64,000 nucleotides of DNA from Mucilaginibacter flavidus (GTDB lineage Bacteria > Bacteroidota > Bacteroidia > Sphingobacteriales > Sphingobacteriaceae). Of this stretch, positions 9,052 through 19,442 are shown in pieces. The stretch covers positions 1 through 64,000 of the forward strand of contig NZ_JAMXOE010000001.1 of assembly GCF_024055575.1 (NCBI RefSeq), read 5' to 3'. The notes beneath the pieces are model-generated. The model was not told where the DNA came from, did not search any database, and worked only from the letters and a program-made list of their open reading frames with translations. Both the position numbers and the translations under genes were made by a program. The stretch's first letter is position 1, and each line of letters begins with the position of its first letter.

Positions 9052-9085
9052 AAAAAAAGCCGGAAAATTAACTTCCGGCTTTTTC
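9052..9085. terminator. Bidirectional intrinsic terminator between convergent genes
   Basis: AAGCCGGAA (9057-9065) pairs with TTCCGGCTT (9073-9081), with an A-run before and a T-run after, so it works for both the kinase gene and the Nudix regulator gene. It sits inside a larger palindrome built of the words AGAGTCAAGAATCAAG and GGCTCTTGATTCTTGATTC. Confidence 0.8.
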
Positions 9086-9141
9086 GTTTCTTATGGTTTT
9101 TTCTTTCCTGGCTCTTGATTCTTGATTCGTGGCTCTAAATC

Positions 9142-9837
9142 TCACTTATCAAGGTTCAACTCATTATTAAAAATCTTCGCATATTTCCGCCTGTCGAATT
9201 TGTAGAGTTTGGCCGCGCGATAGGAAACGCCTTTTTGTTTTTCGTCCAGTTCCTTTAAAAAGCCGTAGCTCAGCATTTTTTTGCGGAAATTGCGTTTGTC
9301 CAGCTTTTTGTTCAGCACTGCTTCGTAAAGCGATTGCAGCTGGGTAAGCGTAAACTTTTCGGGCAGGAGCTCGAAGGCTATTGGCTGATAGTTTAAGCGG
9401 CGGCGTATTTTGTTAAAGCCGGTTTCAAATATTTCCGAGTGGTCAAACGCAAGCTTGGGCAGTTCATTTACCGGGTGCCAAAATGCTTTTCGGGCATACT
9501 GGGTAACCGGGCGTAGCTCCTTCTGCCCGTTTATACGTATCAGTGCATAATAAGCAACTGTTATTACACGGCCTTGAGGGTGTCGGTTTACCTCGCCAAA
9601 TGTATGAAACTGCTGCATGTGCAAATCGCGCAGACCGGTTAGCTCGTATAAAATACGCTCCGCGGCATCGTCAATACTTTCATCCTGCTCAACTATGTAG
9701 CCGGGCAGGGCCAGCCAGTCCTTAAACGGTTCCTGGTTTCGTTCAATAAGTAGTATCTTGAGCTCGCCGGCTTCGAAACCGAATATTACGCAATCAATTG
9801 AAAAGACTGAGTTAAATGTAGGCAGTGCAACTTCCAA
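9142..9837 (-). CDS. Nudix-type transcriptional regulator with degenerate Nudix box
   Basis: The 231 residues join a Nudix fold (about 12-140) to a winged-helix C-terminal part (about 150-231), as in the NrtR/AraR group of COG4111 regulators; BtAraR of Bacteroides is the known sugar-responsive example. The Nudix box spans 46-69, but the usual R-E-x2-E-E core reads R61-I-L-Y-E65-L, so hydrolysis is unlikely and ligand sensing more likely. The only start is TTG at 9837, because an in-frame TAA lies 12 bases upstream (9850-9852) and no early ATG exists. It is divergent from pfkA, and a palindrome on that promoter is the probable operator. Confidence 0.8.
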   Translation of the reverse strand: MEVALPTFNSVFSIDCVIFGFEAGELKILLIERNQEPFKDWLALPGYIVEQDESIDDAAERILYELTGLRDLHMQQFHTFGEVNRHPQGRVITVAYYALIRINGQKELRPVTQYARKAFWHPVNELPKLAFDHSEIFETGFNKIRRRLNYQPIAFELLPEKFTLTQLQSLYEAVLNKKLDKRNFRKKMLSYGFLKELDEKQKGVSYRAAKLYKFDRRKYAKIFNNELNLDK

Positions 9838-9913
9838 ACCTGATAAAAATTAGGTAAAAAAATTAAAGTTAATTGGTTAAGCGCTAATGTAAAAAAAAAA
9901 ATTAAATTTAATG

Positions 9914-9938
9914 GTGTAAATTTTACACAGTATCTTCG
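9914..9938 (+). promoter_or_regulatory. Operator palindrome and -7 box of pfkA
   Basis: GTGTAAA-T-TTTACAC (9914-9928) is a perfect 15-bp inverted repeat. Right after it stands TATCTTCG (9931-9938), close to the Bacteroidota -7 consensus TAnnTTTG, and the pfkA ATG follows 24 bp later. A dimer bound to the palindrome would cover the space between the -33 and -7 boxes. The divergent Nudix regulator is the natural candidate. Confidence 0.6.
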
Positions 9939-9961
9939 TAGCTTCAAATTATCGCTAAAAA

Positions 9962-10948
9962 ATGCACAAAATTTCAAAACTCGCTGTTTTAACCTCGGGT
10001 GGCGATGCGCCGGGAATGAACCCCTGCATCCGCTCGGTAGTAAGAACGGCAATTTACAATAAACTGCAGGTTACAGGCATAAGGCGTGGTTACCAGGGAC
10101 TTATAGAGGATGACATGTACGATATGCAACCCCGGTCGGTTAGTAACATACTGAATTTAGGGGGTACCATTTTAAAAACCGCACGTTGTTTACCCTTTCG
10201 TTCAGACGAAGGTATGGAACTTGCCTACCAGAACTTAAAAAAGCGCGAAATTGACGCTTTGGTGGTAATTGGTGGCGACGGAACCTTCACCGGAGCGCTG
10301 CGTTTCTCGAAAAAATTCCCGGATATTGCCGTTATGGGTGTTCCCGGAACGATTGATAACGACCTTTACGGCTCAACCTACACCCTTGGATTTGATACCG
10401 CTACCAATACAGTTATTGAAGCTATTGATAAAATACGCGATACTGCCGACGCGCACGATCGCCTGTTTTTTGTGGAAGTAATGGGCCGCGATTCGGGTGC
10501 CATTGCCCTGCGTGCCGGCATATCGTGCGGTGCTGAGGCTATATTACTGCCCGAAAAAGCTACCGCAATTGATGATTTAATTGAAAACCTTAAAAACGGG
10601 CAAAGCAATAAAAAATCGTCGAGCATTGTTATTGTTGCCGAGGGCGACAAAAACGGCGGTGCTTATGATATTGCCAAAAAAGTGCAGAAAGAAGTTAAAA
10701 ACTACGACGTAAAAGTAACCATACTCGGCCACTTGCAACGCGGCGGCAGCCCTTCGGCCTTCGACAGGGTACTGGGCAGCCGTTTGGGATATGCGGCCGT
10801 GAATGCACTTATTGCCGGCAAAACACAATCGATGGTTGGGCTGGAAGCTAATCACATCAAAATAACAAGCCTCGAAGAAGCGCTTACCCAACATGAGTTT
10901 AAACTGGAAGAAGATTTGATGCAGATGGCTGAAATATTATCTATCTAA
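9962..10948 (+). CDS. pfkA: ATP-dependent 6-phosphofructokinase
   Basis: At 328 residues it has the length of bacterial PfkA. The nucleotide loop LTSGGDAPGMN opens the protein, GGDGTF follows near 103, and the substrate motif GTIDND carries the catalytic base D132. ATP dependence is suggested by the glycine after GGDG rather than the PPi-type change. It phosphorylates fructose-6-phosphate, the committed step of glycolysis. It leads a same-strand series with a BadF kinase (9 bp away) and gapA (33 bp further), and its promoter carries a palindromic operator. Confidence 0.95.
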   Translation: MHKISKLAVLTSGGDAPGMNPCIRSVVRTAIYNKLQVTGIRRGYQGLIEDDMYDMQPRSVSNILNLGGTILKTARCLPFRSDEGMELAYQNLKKREIDALVVIGGDGTFTGALRFSKKFPDIAVMGVPGTIDNDLYGSTYTLGFDTATNTVIEAIDKIRDTADAHDRLFFVEVMGRDSGAIALRAGISCGAEAILLPEKATAIDDLIENLKNGQSNKKSSSIVIVAEGDKNGGAYDIAKKVQKEVKNYDVKVTILGHLQRGGSPSAFDRVLGSRLGYAAVNALIAGKTQSMVGLEANHIKITSLEEALTQHEFKLEEDLMQMAEILSI

Positions 10949-10957
10949 AAAAATCAA

Positions 10958-11806
10958 ATGAACGCAGTTGTTTATAGCGGATCAAATTATGCTGAATGGC
11001 GCCTTTTCGATAAGGAAAGGACCATTGCCTCGTTTAAAACAGGCGGCATAAACCCGTATTTTAACAACGGTGAACAGATAATTGCACTGCTCAGAAAAAA
11101 CATCAATCTTATACATCACGCCGAAGAAATAAAACGCATTTATTTTTTTGGCGCGGGCTCTTTTTCACCCGAACTTAAAAACACAGTACACGACGCCTTT
11201 TCTACATTTTTTATACACGGAAAGGTAACGGTTGAGCACGATATTACTGCTGCCGCCATAGCCTGCTGTAAAAATTCACCGGGCATTATCAGCATTATCG
11301 GAAGCGGTTCAAACGCGGCCTGGTACGATGGTAAAAGAGTAAAACCCAACAATTACGGCCTTGGTTATATCCTGGCCGACGAAGGCTCTGGCAATTGGCT
11401 GGGTCGGCAGCTGGTAAAAGGCTACATGAATGAGACGCTGCCTGAAAACATAAGGAAGAAATTTGTGCAAAGGTACGACCCTGAACGCAAGACGCTGCTG
11501 GAGAAGATATACCGGCAAAAACAACCCGCTGTTTACCTGAGTTCCTTTACTGACTTCTTTCTTGAGAATCAGGAAGATAGCTACATTAAAAATGTGATAA
11601 AGACAGGCTTTGATAAGTTGATGCACACCTATTTATTACCATTGCATGATGAACATCCCGAAGCTTTTTTGTATTTTGCGGGCACTGTAGCAGCAAGCTT
11701 TCAAACCCAGTTAAGGGAGGCAGCTGCCGATGCAAATCTTGAAATTGCAACCATAATTAAAGAACCTATAAACAACTTACTAACTTATTATTCAAACAGA
11801 AATTAA
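10958..11806 (+). CDS. Second BadF/BadG-type sugar kinase paralogue
   Basis: The 282 residues align in layout with the kinase at 8161-9018: both have the K-x-GGINPYF/TEGYNPYF segment, IYFFGAGSFSPEL, the IGSGSNAAWYDG loop and DEGSGNWLG. The phosphate-1 loop is changed: YSGSNYAEW replaces DGGSTKTNW, so the aspartate and the T/K of that loop are missing. That could lower or abolish kinase activity. It is 9 bp after pfkA and 33 bp before gapA and thus almost surely co-transcribed with glycolytic genes. Confidence 0.78.
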   Translation: MNAVVYSGSNYAEWRLFDKERTIASFKTGGINPYFNNGEQIIALLRKNINLIHHAEEIKRIYFFGAGSFSPELKNTVHDAFSTFFIHGKVTVEHDITAAAIACCKNSPGIISIIGSGSNAAWYDGKRVKPNNYGLGYILADEGSGNWLGRQLVKGYMNETLPENIRKKFVQRYDPERKTLLEKIYRQKQPAVYLSSFTDFFLENQEDSYIKNVIKTGFDKLMHTYLLPLHDEHPEAFLYFAGTVAASFQTQLREAAADANLEIATIIKEPINNLLTYYSNRN

Positions 11807-12835
<1,029 letters not shown>

Positions 12836-12858
12836 TTAGAAATAACTCCATAAAAAGG

Positions 12859-12890
12859 AAGCCCCGGACATCAAAATCCGGGGCTTTTCT
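12859..12890 (+). terminator. Intrinsic terminator after gapA
   Basis: AAGCCCCGGA (12859-12868) pairs with TCCGGGGCTT (12877-12886), with 8 bases in the loop and a T-rich tail. It ends the pfkA-gapA transcript and may also serve the convergent gene that stops at 12930. Confidence 0.88.
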
Positions 12891-12929
12891 GTTTATATGG
12901 CGGATATGTTAGTTGGGCATAGCCTGTAG

Positions 12930-15023
12930 TTAAACAATCGGCTCCGCCACGCCAACAAATATCACCACGCCGTCGCCACCAGGGTTTGCCACACCGTCGG
13001 TAAAAACGTCTACATACAAAGATGGTTTCCAGTTATTTGCGCACCAGAGATTACCCGCGCGGTCGATTGAGGTTGAAGTAACCCGCATCAAAGGCTGGTA
13101 CGATGGCGGTATTTGATTTCCGTCTTTGTCGAGTTGATGGCCGTAAAGCGGCTGCCCGTTTGCCAGGCGTACCTCCTCACCCGCGGTCGGCAATGTCATC
13201 AGTTTGGCGTCGCTCCAGGTTTCATCGTCGCTTTCCACTACGGTAATGGCAAAGGGGCCCGTCCATTCAATTGTTTTGTCCGGCACATCCACCGTCTTCT
13301 TTTCGCCAAAGCCGGTTATAAATTTCTTTCCTTTCGAATCTATGGTAATGCCCCACGGGCCATAAATGTTATAGGAAAACTCATCCTCCAGCAGCAACGT
13401 TTCACCATTAAGTTTTACCACACGCCCGCTGGTTATTCCGCCTACGTAAATATGCCCCTCGTTATCAACCTGCGGCTGCCTGAATTCTTCAAAATTAGGT
13501 ATCTGCGTAGGATTTTTGCCCACCCAGTTGCTTTCCCAATGCGCCACGTATTCAAGTTTATCCTTATTTCCCGAGATTCTCACCTTATATACGGTCGATG
13601 GTATTTTCCCTGCCGTACCTGCGTTTGAAACTATACAGTTTCCTCCCCTGTCAATCACCACGCCAAATGTGCCGTGGTATTCGCTTGGTCCGCTTCCGAA
13701 ATCATTATACACCAGCGCCTGGTTTGGGTCGCCGTTTAAATAGCAAACAACCGCACTAAACTCACTGGGCACATCATAAGTACTGGGTGCGGTAGGGTCT
13801 TCCATAGGCGCCTGCGTACCCCAGGATGCCATCCATAAATTACCGCTGGGGTCGTAACACATTCCCTGTATCCGGCATATTTTACTTGTAAACCCGCCCG
13901 GCGGGCAAAGTACCTCACCGTCTGAAGAAAACACAGATATACTGCCCTTTACCGGATTGTAAACTTTATTTCCCCATCCATAATTACCAATTGCTATAGT
14001 TCCGCCGTCGGGGCTTACCGCTACCCCGAAGCCGGGCCCTAGTATACCGCCGCCCATAATTGGCGATATGTCGGCCGGCGAGCCATCCGGGTTAAACACC
14101 ATGCAATGTGTACCCGAGTTTGGTGTACCCTGCCTGAAATTATTGGTAACCCAGGCTTTGTTATCCTTGTCAAATACCGTAAACGCTGTGCCGCTGATAA
14201 GGAAGTTTTCTGAACCCGAGTTATTTATCTTAATGGCAAGCGTCCATTGATCAGGAACATTCGATACGCCTTCAGGAAGTTTAAGTTGCTGCAGTGAAGG
14301 ATAATATATCACCGGCATAGTATCAACCAGGTCATAGATATCCTGGACCTGGTCGAACGGATGCTGAGCGACTGCAACGAGCGCATCCAGCGATGATTCT
14401 GCATTTACCCCATCAATCTGATTTACGGTGCTTAAAAAATTGGTATACACCGTTTGATTGGTAAGTGTATAGTTTACCAGGTTGGCCAGGAAATTAAATG
14501 CAGCAAAGCTGTTAGTTTCGGTAGCATTTGGCGATGATGAAATAACCTTTGAAATTTGCCCTGCAGTGTAATAGAAATTATTCTTCATGCCATAGGCAAC
14601 TTCGCAGAAGTTTTTGCCGGCGGTTATGGATATAACTTCACCATCCATCAGCTTTGTCGCCCGGGCAAATGTATAAGCTGAAGCAACGGTCGACAATGGG
14701 TTTAGCGCTACGGTATTATCACTGGCATTAAACGCCCCTAAAAAATCAACATTCCGCTGGTTAGCGGGGTCGTTGTTATTTGGTGAGATATCAGTAATTG
14801 CGCCATCATGTTCGTATTTCCACACACTAAAAACGGCATAAAAGTATTCGCCATCATTTACGTCGAATGTCAATTCGATTTCCTGGTTTACAAGGTCGAA
14901 CGATCCGTTATAAACGGTTTTCGAATCGCTTTCGGTGATAGATTTAATTATAGCATTACAACTAAGAATTTCTAAATTCCCGTTACAAAAAAGGTTAAAC
15001 TTAAAAGTTTTTGAAGTGCTCAT
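12930..15023 (-). CDS. Large NHL/SMP-30-like beta-propeller protein without signal peptide
   Basis: The 697 residues begin MSTSKTFKFNLFCNGN, with no signal sequence. Residues 1-110 look like a beta domain, 110-230 are helical and Asn/Ser/Thr-rich, and from about 260 to the end comes a propeller with repeated phrases such as DKDNKAWVTNN, DPSGNLWMASW, DRGGNCIVSN, DNEGHIYVGG, DSKGKKFITG and DRAGNLWCANN. Such blades occur in NHL and Vgb/SMP-30 lactonase-like proteins. No catalytic site can be named. Convergent to gapA and divergent from the GGCT-fold gene. How or whether it leaves the cell is unclear. Confidence 0.7.
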   Translation of the reverse strand: MSTSKTFKFNLFCNGNLEILSCNAIIKSITESDSKTVYNGSFDLVNQEIELTFDVNDGEYFYAVFSVWKYEHDGAITDISPNNNDPANQRNVDFLGAFNASDNTVALNPLSTVASAYTFARATKLMDGEVISITAGKNFCEVAYGMKNNFYYTAGQISKVISSSPNATETNSFAAFNFLANLVNYTLTNQTVYTNFLSTVNQIDGVNAESSLDALVAVAQHPFDQVQDIYDLVDTMPVIYYPSLQQLKLPEGVSNVPDQWTLAIKINNSGSENFLISGTAFTVFDKDNKAWVTNNFRQGTPNSGTHCMVFNPDGSPADISPIMGGGILGPGFGVAVSPDGGTIAIGNYGWGNKVYNPVKGSISVFSSDGEVLCPPGGFTSKICRIQGMCYDPSGNLWMASWGTQAPMEDPTAPSTYDVPSEFSAVVCYLNGDPNQALVYNDFGSGPSEYHGTFGVVIDRGGNCIVSNAGTAGKIPSTVYKVRISGNKDKLEYVAHWESNWVGKNPTQIPNFEEFRQPQVDNEGHIYVGGITSGRVVKLNGETLLLEDEFSYNIYGPWGITIDSKGKKFITGFGEKKTVDVPDKTIEWTGPFAITVVESDDETWSDAKLMTLPTAGEEVRLANGQPLYGHQLDKDGNQIPPSYQPLMRVTSTSIDRAGNLWCANNWKPSLYVDVFTDGVANPGGDGVVIFVGVAEPIV

Positions 15024-15243
15024 GAATAAGGTTTAAAGTTTCAGCAATTAACAGGCGATCCCGGCAAACTGCCCGTATTTAATTGTTAGCTAAATTAAAA
15101 AGATATAGCGATATTTAAAAGTAATAAGTGGGTAACAAATACATCTACGGCAAATAACCGACTGAGGGTGACCGAAGTTTTATTATAATATAGGCGTAGG
15201 CGCTGTCGTTAAAACAAAACACGTCTATCTTAATTTATACAAT

Positions 15244-15741
15244 ATGATATTATTTGCATTTGCAGGCAATATGGATGTTGGCAATTTTACCAAAATTGTT
15301 CCGTCTGCCAAAAAAATCGGTGTAGCCAGGCTGCCCGGGTATAATTTCATATTCAATAAAACGGCTGATGATCTGTCGTCAAAGGCAAACATCCTGCAAT
15401 CGTCAGATCCGAACGACGCCGTTTGGGGGGTTCTGATTGAGCTTGCCGACAACGAAAAATCAAACTTTTTAAATGCCATGGCCTGGGCCGGTGATTATAT
15501 GCTTACTCACGTTACCTGTGTAACCGAAGCTGAAAAGATATATGCCGCCGAAGCCTTCGTCGCGCTGCCCCACGCCGTAAATACCCATTTATTGCCTTAT
15601 GACTGGTATCACAAAAAAGTAATGCAAATGGCGAAAAAAGCCGGACTGCCCGATTATTATATTGCCAAATTAAAGTTGATGCCTTTTAAAATTGACCCGG
15701 ACGAAGAACGCAGGCAGGAAGAATTGGAGAAATTAAAGTAA
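15244..15741 (+). CDS. Gamma-glutamylcyclotransferase (GGCT/AIG2)-fold protein
   Basis: The 165 residues begin MILFAFAGNMDVGNF, equivalent to the (F/Y)AYGSNM substrate loop of GGCT proteins, followed by KIGVARLPGYNFIFNK and VWGVLIEL, the usual strand order. In family members the catalytic glutamate lies in an L-D-x-x-E-G segment; here the matching part reads FLNAMAWAGDY, without that glutamate. A catalytic role is therefore doubtful. It is 12 bp convergent to the S33 peptidase gene. Family call is from motif layout. Confidence 0.68.
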   Translation: MILFAFAGNMDVGNFTKIVPSAKKIGVARLPGYNFIFNKTADDLSSKANILQSSDPNDAVWGVLIELADNEKSNFLNAMAWAGDYMLTHVTCVTEAEKIYAAEAFVALPHAVNTHLLPYDWYHKKVMQMAKKAGLPDYYIAKLKLMPFKIDPDEERRQEELEKLK

Positions 15742-15752
15742 CAGCAGTTACC

Positions 15753-16766
15753 CTATTCATCATCCACCCGCTTAATAAATTTGATCACGCCGTCCATAAA
15801 CACTTTTTGATCATCCCACATGGCCAGGTGACTGCCGTTGGGGCAATACAGATAGTTGCCTTTGGGTAGCTGGGTACTCATCCATTTCATATATTCGGGA
15901 TCCATAGTGTCGTATTTGGCGCCTACGGTGAGGGTAGGTACGGTAATATTCTTTAGTTCCTTGCTTGCATCCCATTTTATCAGCCTGCCGCCGGTTTTAA
16001 ATTCACTGGGGCCCTGCATCATCACATAAATCTGCTCATTTACATGTTTAAAGGCGCGCAATACGGGATCGGGCCATTCGGGCAGGCGGCACAGGTGTTT
16101 GTTATAATATTCGGAAAATACCAGCGCCTGGTAAACTGAATCTTTATACATTCCCTTGTTCTCAAAACCAGCGAGCGAGTCAACCAGCGATTTCCGCATC
16201 TGGTTGCGCAGCGTGCCATTATATTTTTCGTAGGCCGGCATGCTGGCCATCATGTTACAAATTATCAATCCCTTTAAATTCTTTTGATATTTAAGGGCAT
16301 ACTGCATAGCCAAAATCCCACCCCACGAATTGCCGAGCAGGTAAAAATTGGTGCTATCCATATTTAACGCTTTGCGCACCTGCTCCACTTCTTCAACAAA
16401 TCGTGGTGTTGTCCACAGGCTGCTGTCGCGGGGCTGATCGCTGTAATACGAACCAAGCTGATCATATTCAACCATTTCAAAGCCCTCTTTTGGGAAGAAG
16501 CTTTCAAAGCATTCCATATATTCATGCGTCAATGCCGGACCACCGTGCAACAGTAATATTTTTATGCGCGGGTTATTGCCAAAGCGTTTGGTCCACACTT
16601 TGAATTTGCCAACAGGCGTTTGTACACTAACCATTTTAATCCCGGCAATCTGTACGCCGGTATCAACCGTGGCAAAATATGACTTAACGGTATAATTGCC
16701 GGTTTCCGTGCAGGATGTAAAAGCCAGCGCAACACCGGCAATAAACAGGTATAAAAACTTATTCAT
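15753..16766 (-). CDS. Alpha/beta-hydrolase lipoprotein of peptidase family S33 (proline iminopeptidase-like)
   Basis: The 337 residues start with a lipoprotein signal ending at C19 (FTSC). The oxyanion motif HGGPALTHEY and the nucleophile elbow GNSWGG (S147) are clear, with YDQLGSYYSDQP as in proline iminopeptidases; the C-terminal part gives the aspartate region (VGAKYDTMDPEY) and the histidine (NGSHLAMWDD). Family S33 removes N-terminal proline or acts on small amides and esters. It is likely anchored in a membrane. Single gene, divergent from the GH95 gene. Confidence 0.85.
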   Translation of the reverse strand: MNKFLYLFIAGVALAFTSCTETGNYTVKSYFATVDTGVQIAGIKMVSVQTPVGKFKVWTKRFGNNPRIKILLLHGGPALTHEYMECFESFFPKEGFEMVEYDQLGSYYSDQPRDSSLWTTPRFVEEVEQVRKALNMDSTNFYLLGNSWGGILAMQYALKYQKNLKGLIICNMMASMPAYEKYNGTLRNQMRKSLVDSLAGFENKGMYKDSVYQALVFSEYYNKHLCRLPEWPDPVLRAFKHVNEQIYVMMQGPSEFKTGGRLIKWDASKELKNITVPTLTVGAKYDTMDPEYMKWMSTQLPKGNYLYCPNGSHLAMWDDQKVFMDGVIKFIKRVDDE

Positions 16767-16959
16767 TTGCGATAAATTAAAGTTCTAATATAAAGAGTTT
16801 TAGCGTGATAATTGGATATGACAAAAATCATGAATGTATCTTCCTTCTAAGATTTGACGACTTCTAAAAAGTTGTCAAATCTATTTGCTTATACTGGTTT
16901 TGTGTTACTTTTTTGTTAAATTTAGTACATTGATTTTGGCGCATTAAAAACCCCGATGT

Positions 16960-19428
16960 ATGAAATTTAAAGCCTTTGGCCAGCTAATAATTTTATTTTT
17001 TATTACGAATTCGCTTTCGGCTCAAAAATTTGATATCCCGGCAAAAATATACCTGCACAATTACAACCCGGCAACCTTAATATGGATGACCAAACCCGCT
17101 GCCAAATGGAGCGATGCGCTGCCCGTAGGCAATGGCCGCCTTGGCGCTATGGTTTACGGTGGCGCCAACGCAGAAACCATTCAGCTAAACGAGGATACTT
17201 ACTGGACAGGTGGCCCCTACTCTTCGGTGGTAAAAGGTGGCTCTAAGTATTTACCCGAAGTTCGCGACCTTGTTTTTAAAGGAAAACTTCGCGAGGCACA
17301 AACCTTGTTCGGCCGCAAATTGATGGGATACCCCGTTGAGCAGCAGAAATACCAGAGCTTGGGTAACCTTGTGTTATCATTTAAGGAGACTGGCGCTATT
17401 AGTAATTATAAACGCTGGCTCGATTTGGAAACCGGTATGACAGGCGTTGAGTATGAAAGTAACAATATAACCTATCACCGGGAGGTATTTTCATCGGCAC
17501 CGGGGCAGGTTATAGCCGTTAGGTTAACTGCAAGCAAACCGGGGAGCATCTCGTTTACAGCTAATTTACGGGGCGTACGTAACCAGCAACACTCTGATTA
17601 CGCGACCGATTATTTTAAGATGGATGGCTTTGGCGACAATGCACTGGAACTGACGGGAAAATCAGCAGATTATTTGGGGGTACCCGGCAAATTAAGGTAC
17701 GAAGCCAAGCTAAAAGCAGTACCCGAAGGCGGAACAATTAAAACCAACGGAGCAGATTTGATTGTTGAAAATGCCGATGCCATAACCTTGTATATTGTTG
17801 CTGCCACTAATTTTGTAAACTACAAAGATGTAAGCGCCGACGAGCACAAACGGGTTAACAATTATTTTAAGGCTATTGAAAGCAAAACCTATAACGATAT
17901 AAAGGCCAATCACCTTGCCGATTATTATAAGCTATTTAACCGGGTAAGCCTGCAACTGCCGTCGACCCCAAATTCGTGGCTGCCAACAGACGAGCGTTTG
18001 CAGGAGAGCCGGGTAACTGCGTTTGACCCGCAACTGGCAGCGCTGGCTTACCAGTTTGGGCGGTACGTATTATTGTCATCGTCGCGACCGGGCACGCAGG
18101 CTGCCAACCTGCAGGGCATCTGGAATAATGATATGAACCCCATGTGGGATTCGAAATACACCACCAATATTAACCTGCAAATGAATTACTGGCCGGTTGA
18201 ATCGGCCAACCTGTCGGAATGTGCGGAGCCGCTGATCAGTTTTATGAAAAACATTACCGACCAGGGTGCACAAGTGGCTAAAGAGAACTATAACGCCCGT
18301 GGCTGGGTACTACATCAAAATACCGATTTATGGATGGTGGCGGCCCCGATGGATGGCCCAACCTGGGGTACGTTTACAACTGGTGGCGCATGGCTCTGCG
18401 ATGCCCTGTGGGACCATTACCAATACACCGGCGACAAACAATATCTACAGGATATTTACCCGGTTATAAAAGGCTCAGTAGATTTCTTTATGGATTATTT
18501 AGTGGCCGACCCCGAAAAAAAGTGGCTGGTTACCAATCCATCATCATCGCCCGAGAACTTTACGGGCAGCCCAGGCAACGGGCCTTATTTTGATGAAACA
18601 ACCGGCAGCATGGTGCCCGGCACTACCATTTGTGCGGGTTCATCAATAGATATGCAAATTATTACAGATTTGTTTACCAATTATGCGAAAGCGGCAGCGG
18701 CATTAGGCAAAGATGCCGATTATGTTACCAAAGTTACCGCTGCTAAAAACCGGCTGCGACCGCAGGTTATTGGTAAAGATGGCACTTTACAGGAGTGGAC
18801 AGAAGATTGGCCGCAGTTGGAACAACAGCACCGGCATGTTTCGCCCTTATATGGTCTGTATCCGGGCAATGTATTTTCGGTAAAAAACACACCAGATTTT
18901 ATTGATGCTTTTAAATCAGTACTTGATAAACGGGGTGATGGCACCAGCGGATGGTCGCGTGCATGGAAAACGGCCCTTTGGGCCAGGCTGGGCGACGGCG
19001 ACCGGGCAAATGATATATTGAAAGGTTATTTTAAAGAGGAAGCTTTCCCCCAGCTTTTTGCCAAATGCAGCGGCGCCATGCAGGTTGACGGCTCTATGGG
19101 AATGACTGCCGCCATCAGCGAAATGCTGGTACAATCAAACAATGGCGTTATCGATATTCTACCCGCCCTGCCAAGCGAATGGAGCGTTGGTGAGTTTAAA
19201 GGCGTTTGCACAACCGGCGCCTTTGAACTTGACATTAAATGGCAACGCAACAACCCCATATCTATAACCATCCTATCTAAGCAAGGCAACGTATGCCATC
19301 TCAATTCGGCAGTTAAATTCAATATCAAATCGAACGGTAAAAAAATAAAAGCCGAGGTATTAAAGGATGGTTCGATACAATTCCCTACGGTTGCTGGTGA
19401 TGTTTATGAATTGACAGGTGTAAATTGA
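16960..19428 (+). CDS. Secreted GH95 alpha-L-fucosidase (1,2-alpha-fucosidase-like)
   Basis: The 822 residues have a signal peptide ending near SAQ (residue 21). The N-terminal beta domain starts with WSDALPVGNGRLGAMV, a GH95 hallmark. In the (alpha/alpha)6 barrel the activating asparagines lie in NINLQMNYW (N403, N405), the general acid in SSPEN (E532) and the base in QVDGSMG (D710), matching the residues known from Bifidobacterium AfcA. The family inverts alpha-1,2-fucosidic or related alpha-L-galactosidic bonds in plant or mucin glycans. No transporter genes are adjacent. Confidence 0.92.
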   Translation: MKFKAFGQLIILFFITNSLSAQKFDIPAKIYLHNYNPATLIWMTKPAAKWSDALPVGNGRLGAMVYGGANAETIQLNEDTYWTGGPYSSVVKGGSKYLPEVRDLVFKGKLREAQTLFGRKLMGYPVEQQKYQSLGNLVLSFKETGAISNYKRWLDLETGMTGVEYESNNITYHREVFSSAPGQVIAVRLTASKPGSISFTANLRGVRNQQHSDYATDYFKMDGFGDNALELTGKSADYLGVPGKLRYEAKLKAVPEGGTIKTNGADLIVENADAITLYIVAATNFVNYKDVSADEHKRVNNYFKAIESKTYNDIKANHLADYYKLFNRVSLQLPSTPNSWLPTDERLQESRVTAFDPQLAALAYQFGRYVLLSSSRPGTQAANLQGIWNNDMNPMWDSKYTTNINLQMNYWPVESANLSECAEPLISFMKNITDQGAQVAKENYNARGWVLHQNTDLWMVAAPMDGPTWGTFTTGGAWLCDALWDHYQYTGDKQYLQDIYPVIKGSVDFFMDYLVADPEKKWLVTNPSSSPENFTGSPGNGPYFDETTGSMVPGTTICAGSSIDMQIITDLFTNYAKAAAALGKDADYVTKVTAAKNRLRPQVIGKDGTLQEWTEDWPQLEQQHRHVSPLYGLYPGNVFSVKNTPDFIDAFKSVLDKRGDGTSGWSRAWKTALWARLGDGDRANDILKGYFKEEAFPQLFAKCSGAMQVDGSMGMTAAISEMLVQSNNGVIDILPALPSEWSVGEFKGVCTTGAFELDIKWQRNNPISITILSKQGNVCHLNSAVKFNIKSNGKKIKAEVLKDGSIQFPTVAGDVYELTGVN

Positions 19429-19442
19429 GATTTTGGATTGTA

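Noticed and set aside
9786..10052. 88-codon minus-strand frame over the pfkA start
   Set aside because: It covers the divergent promoter region and the 5' end of pfkA in antisense; no motif.
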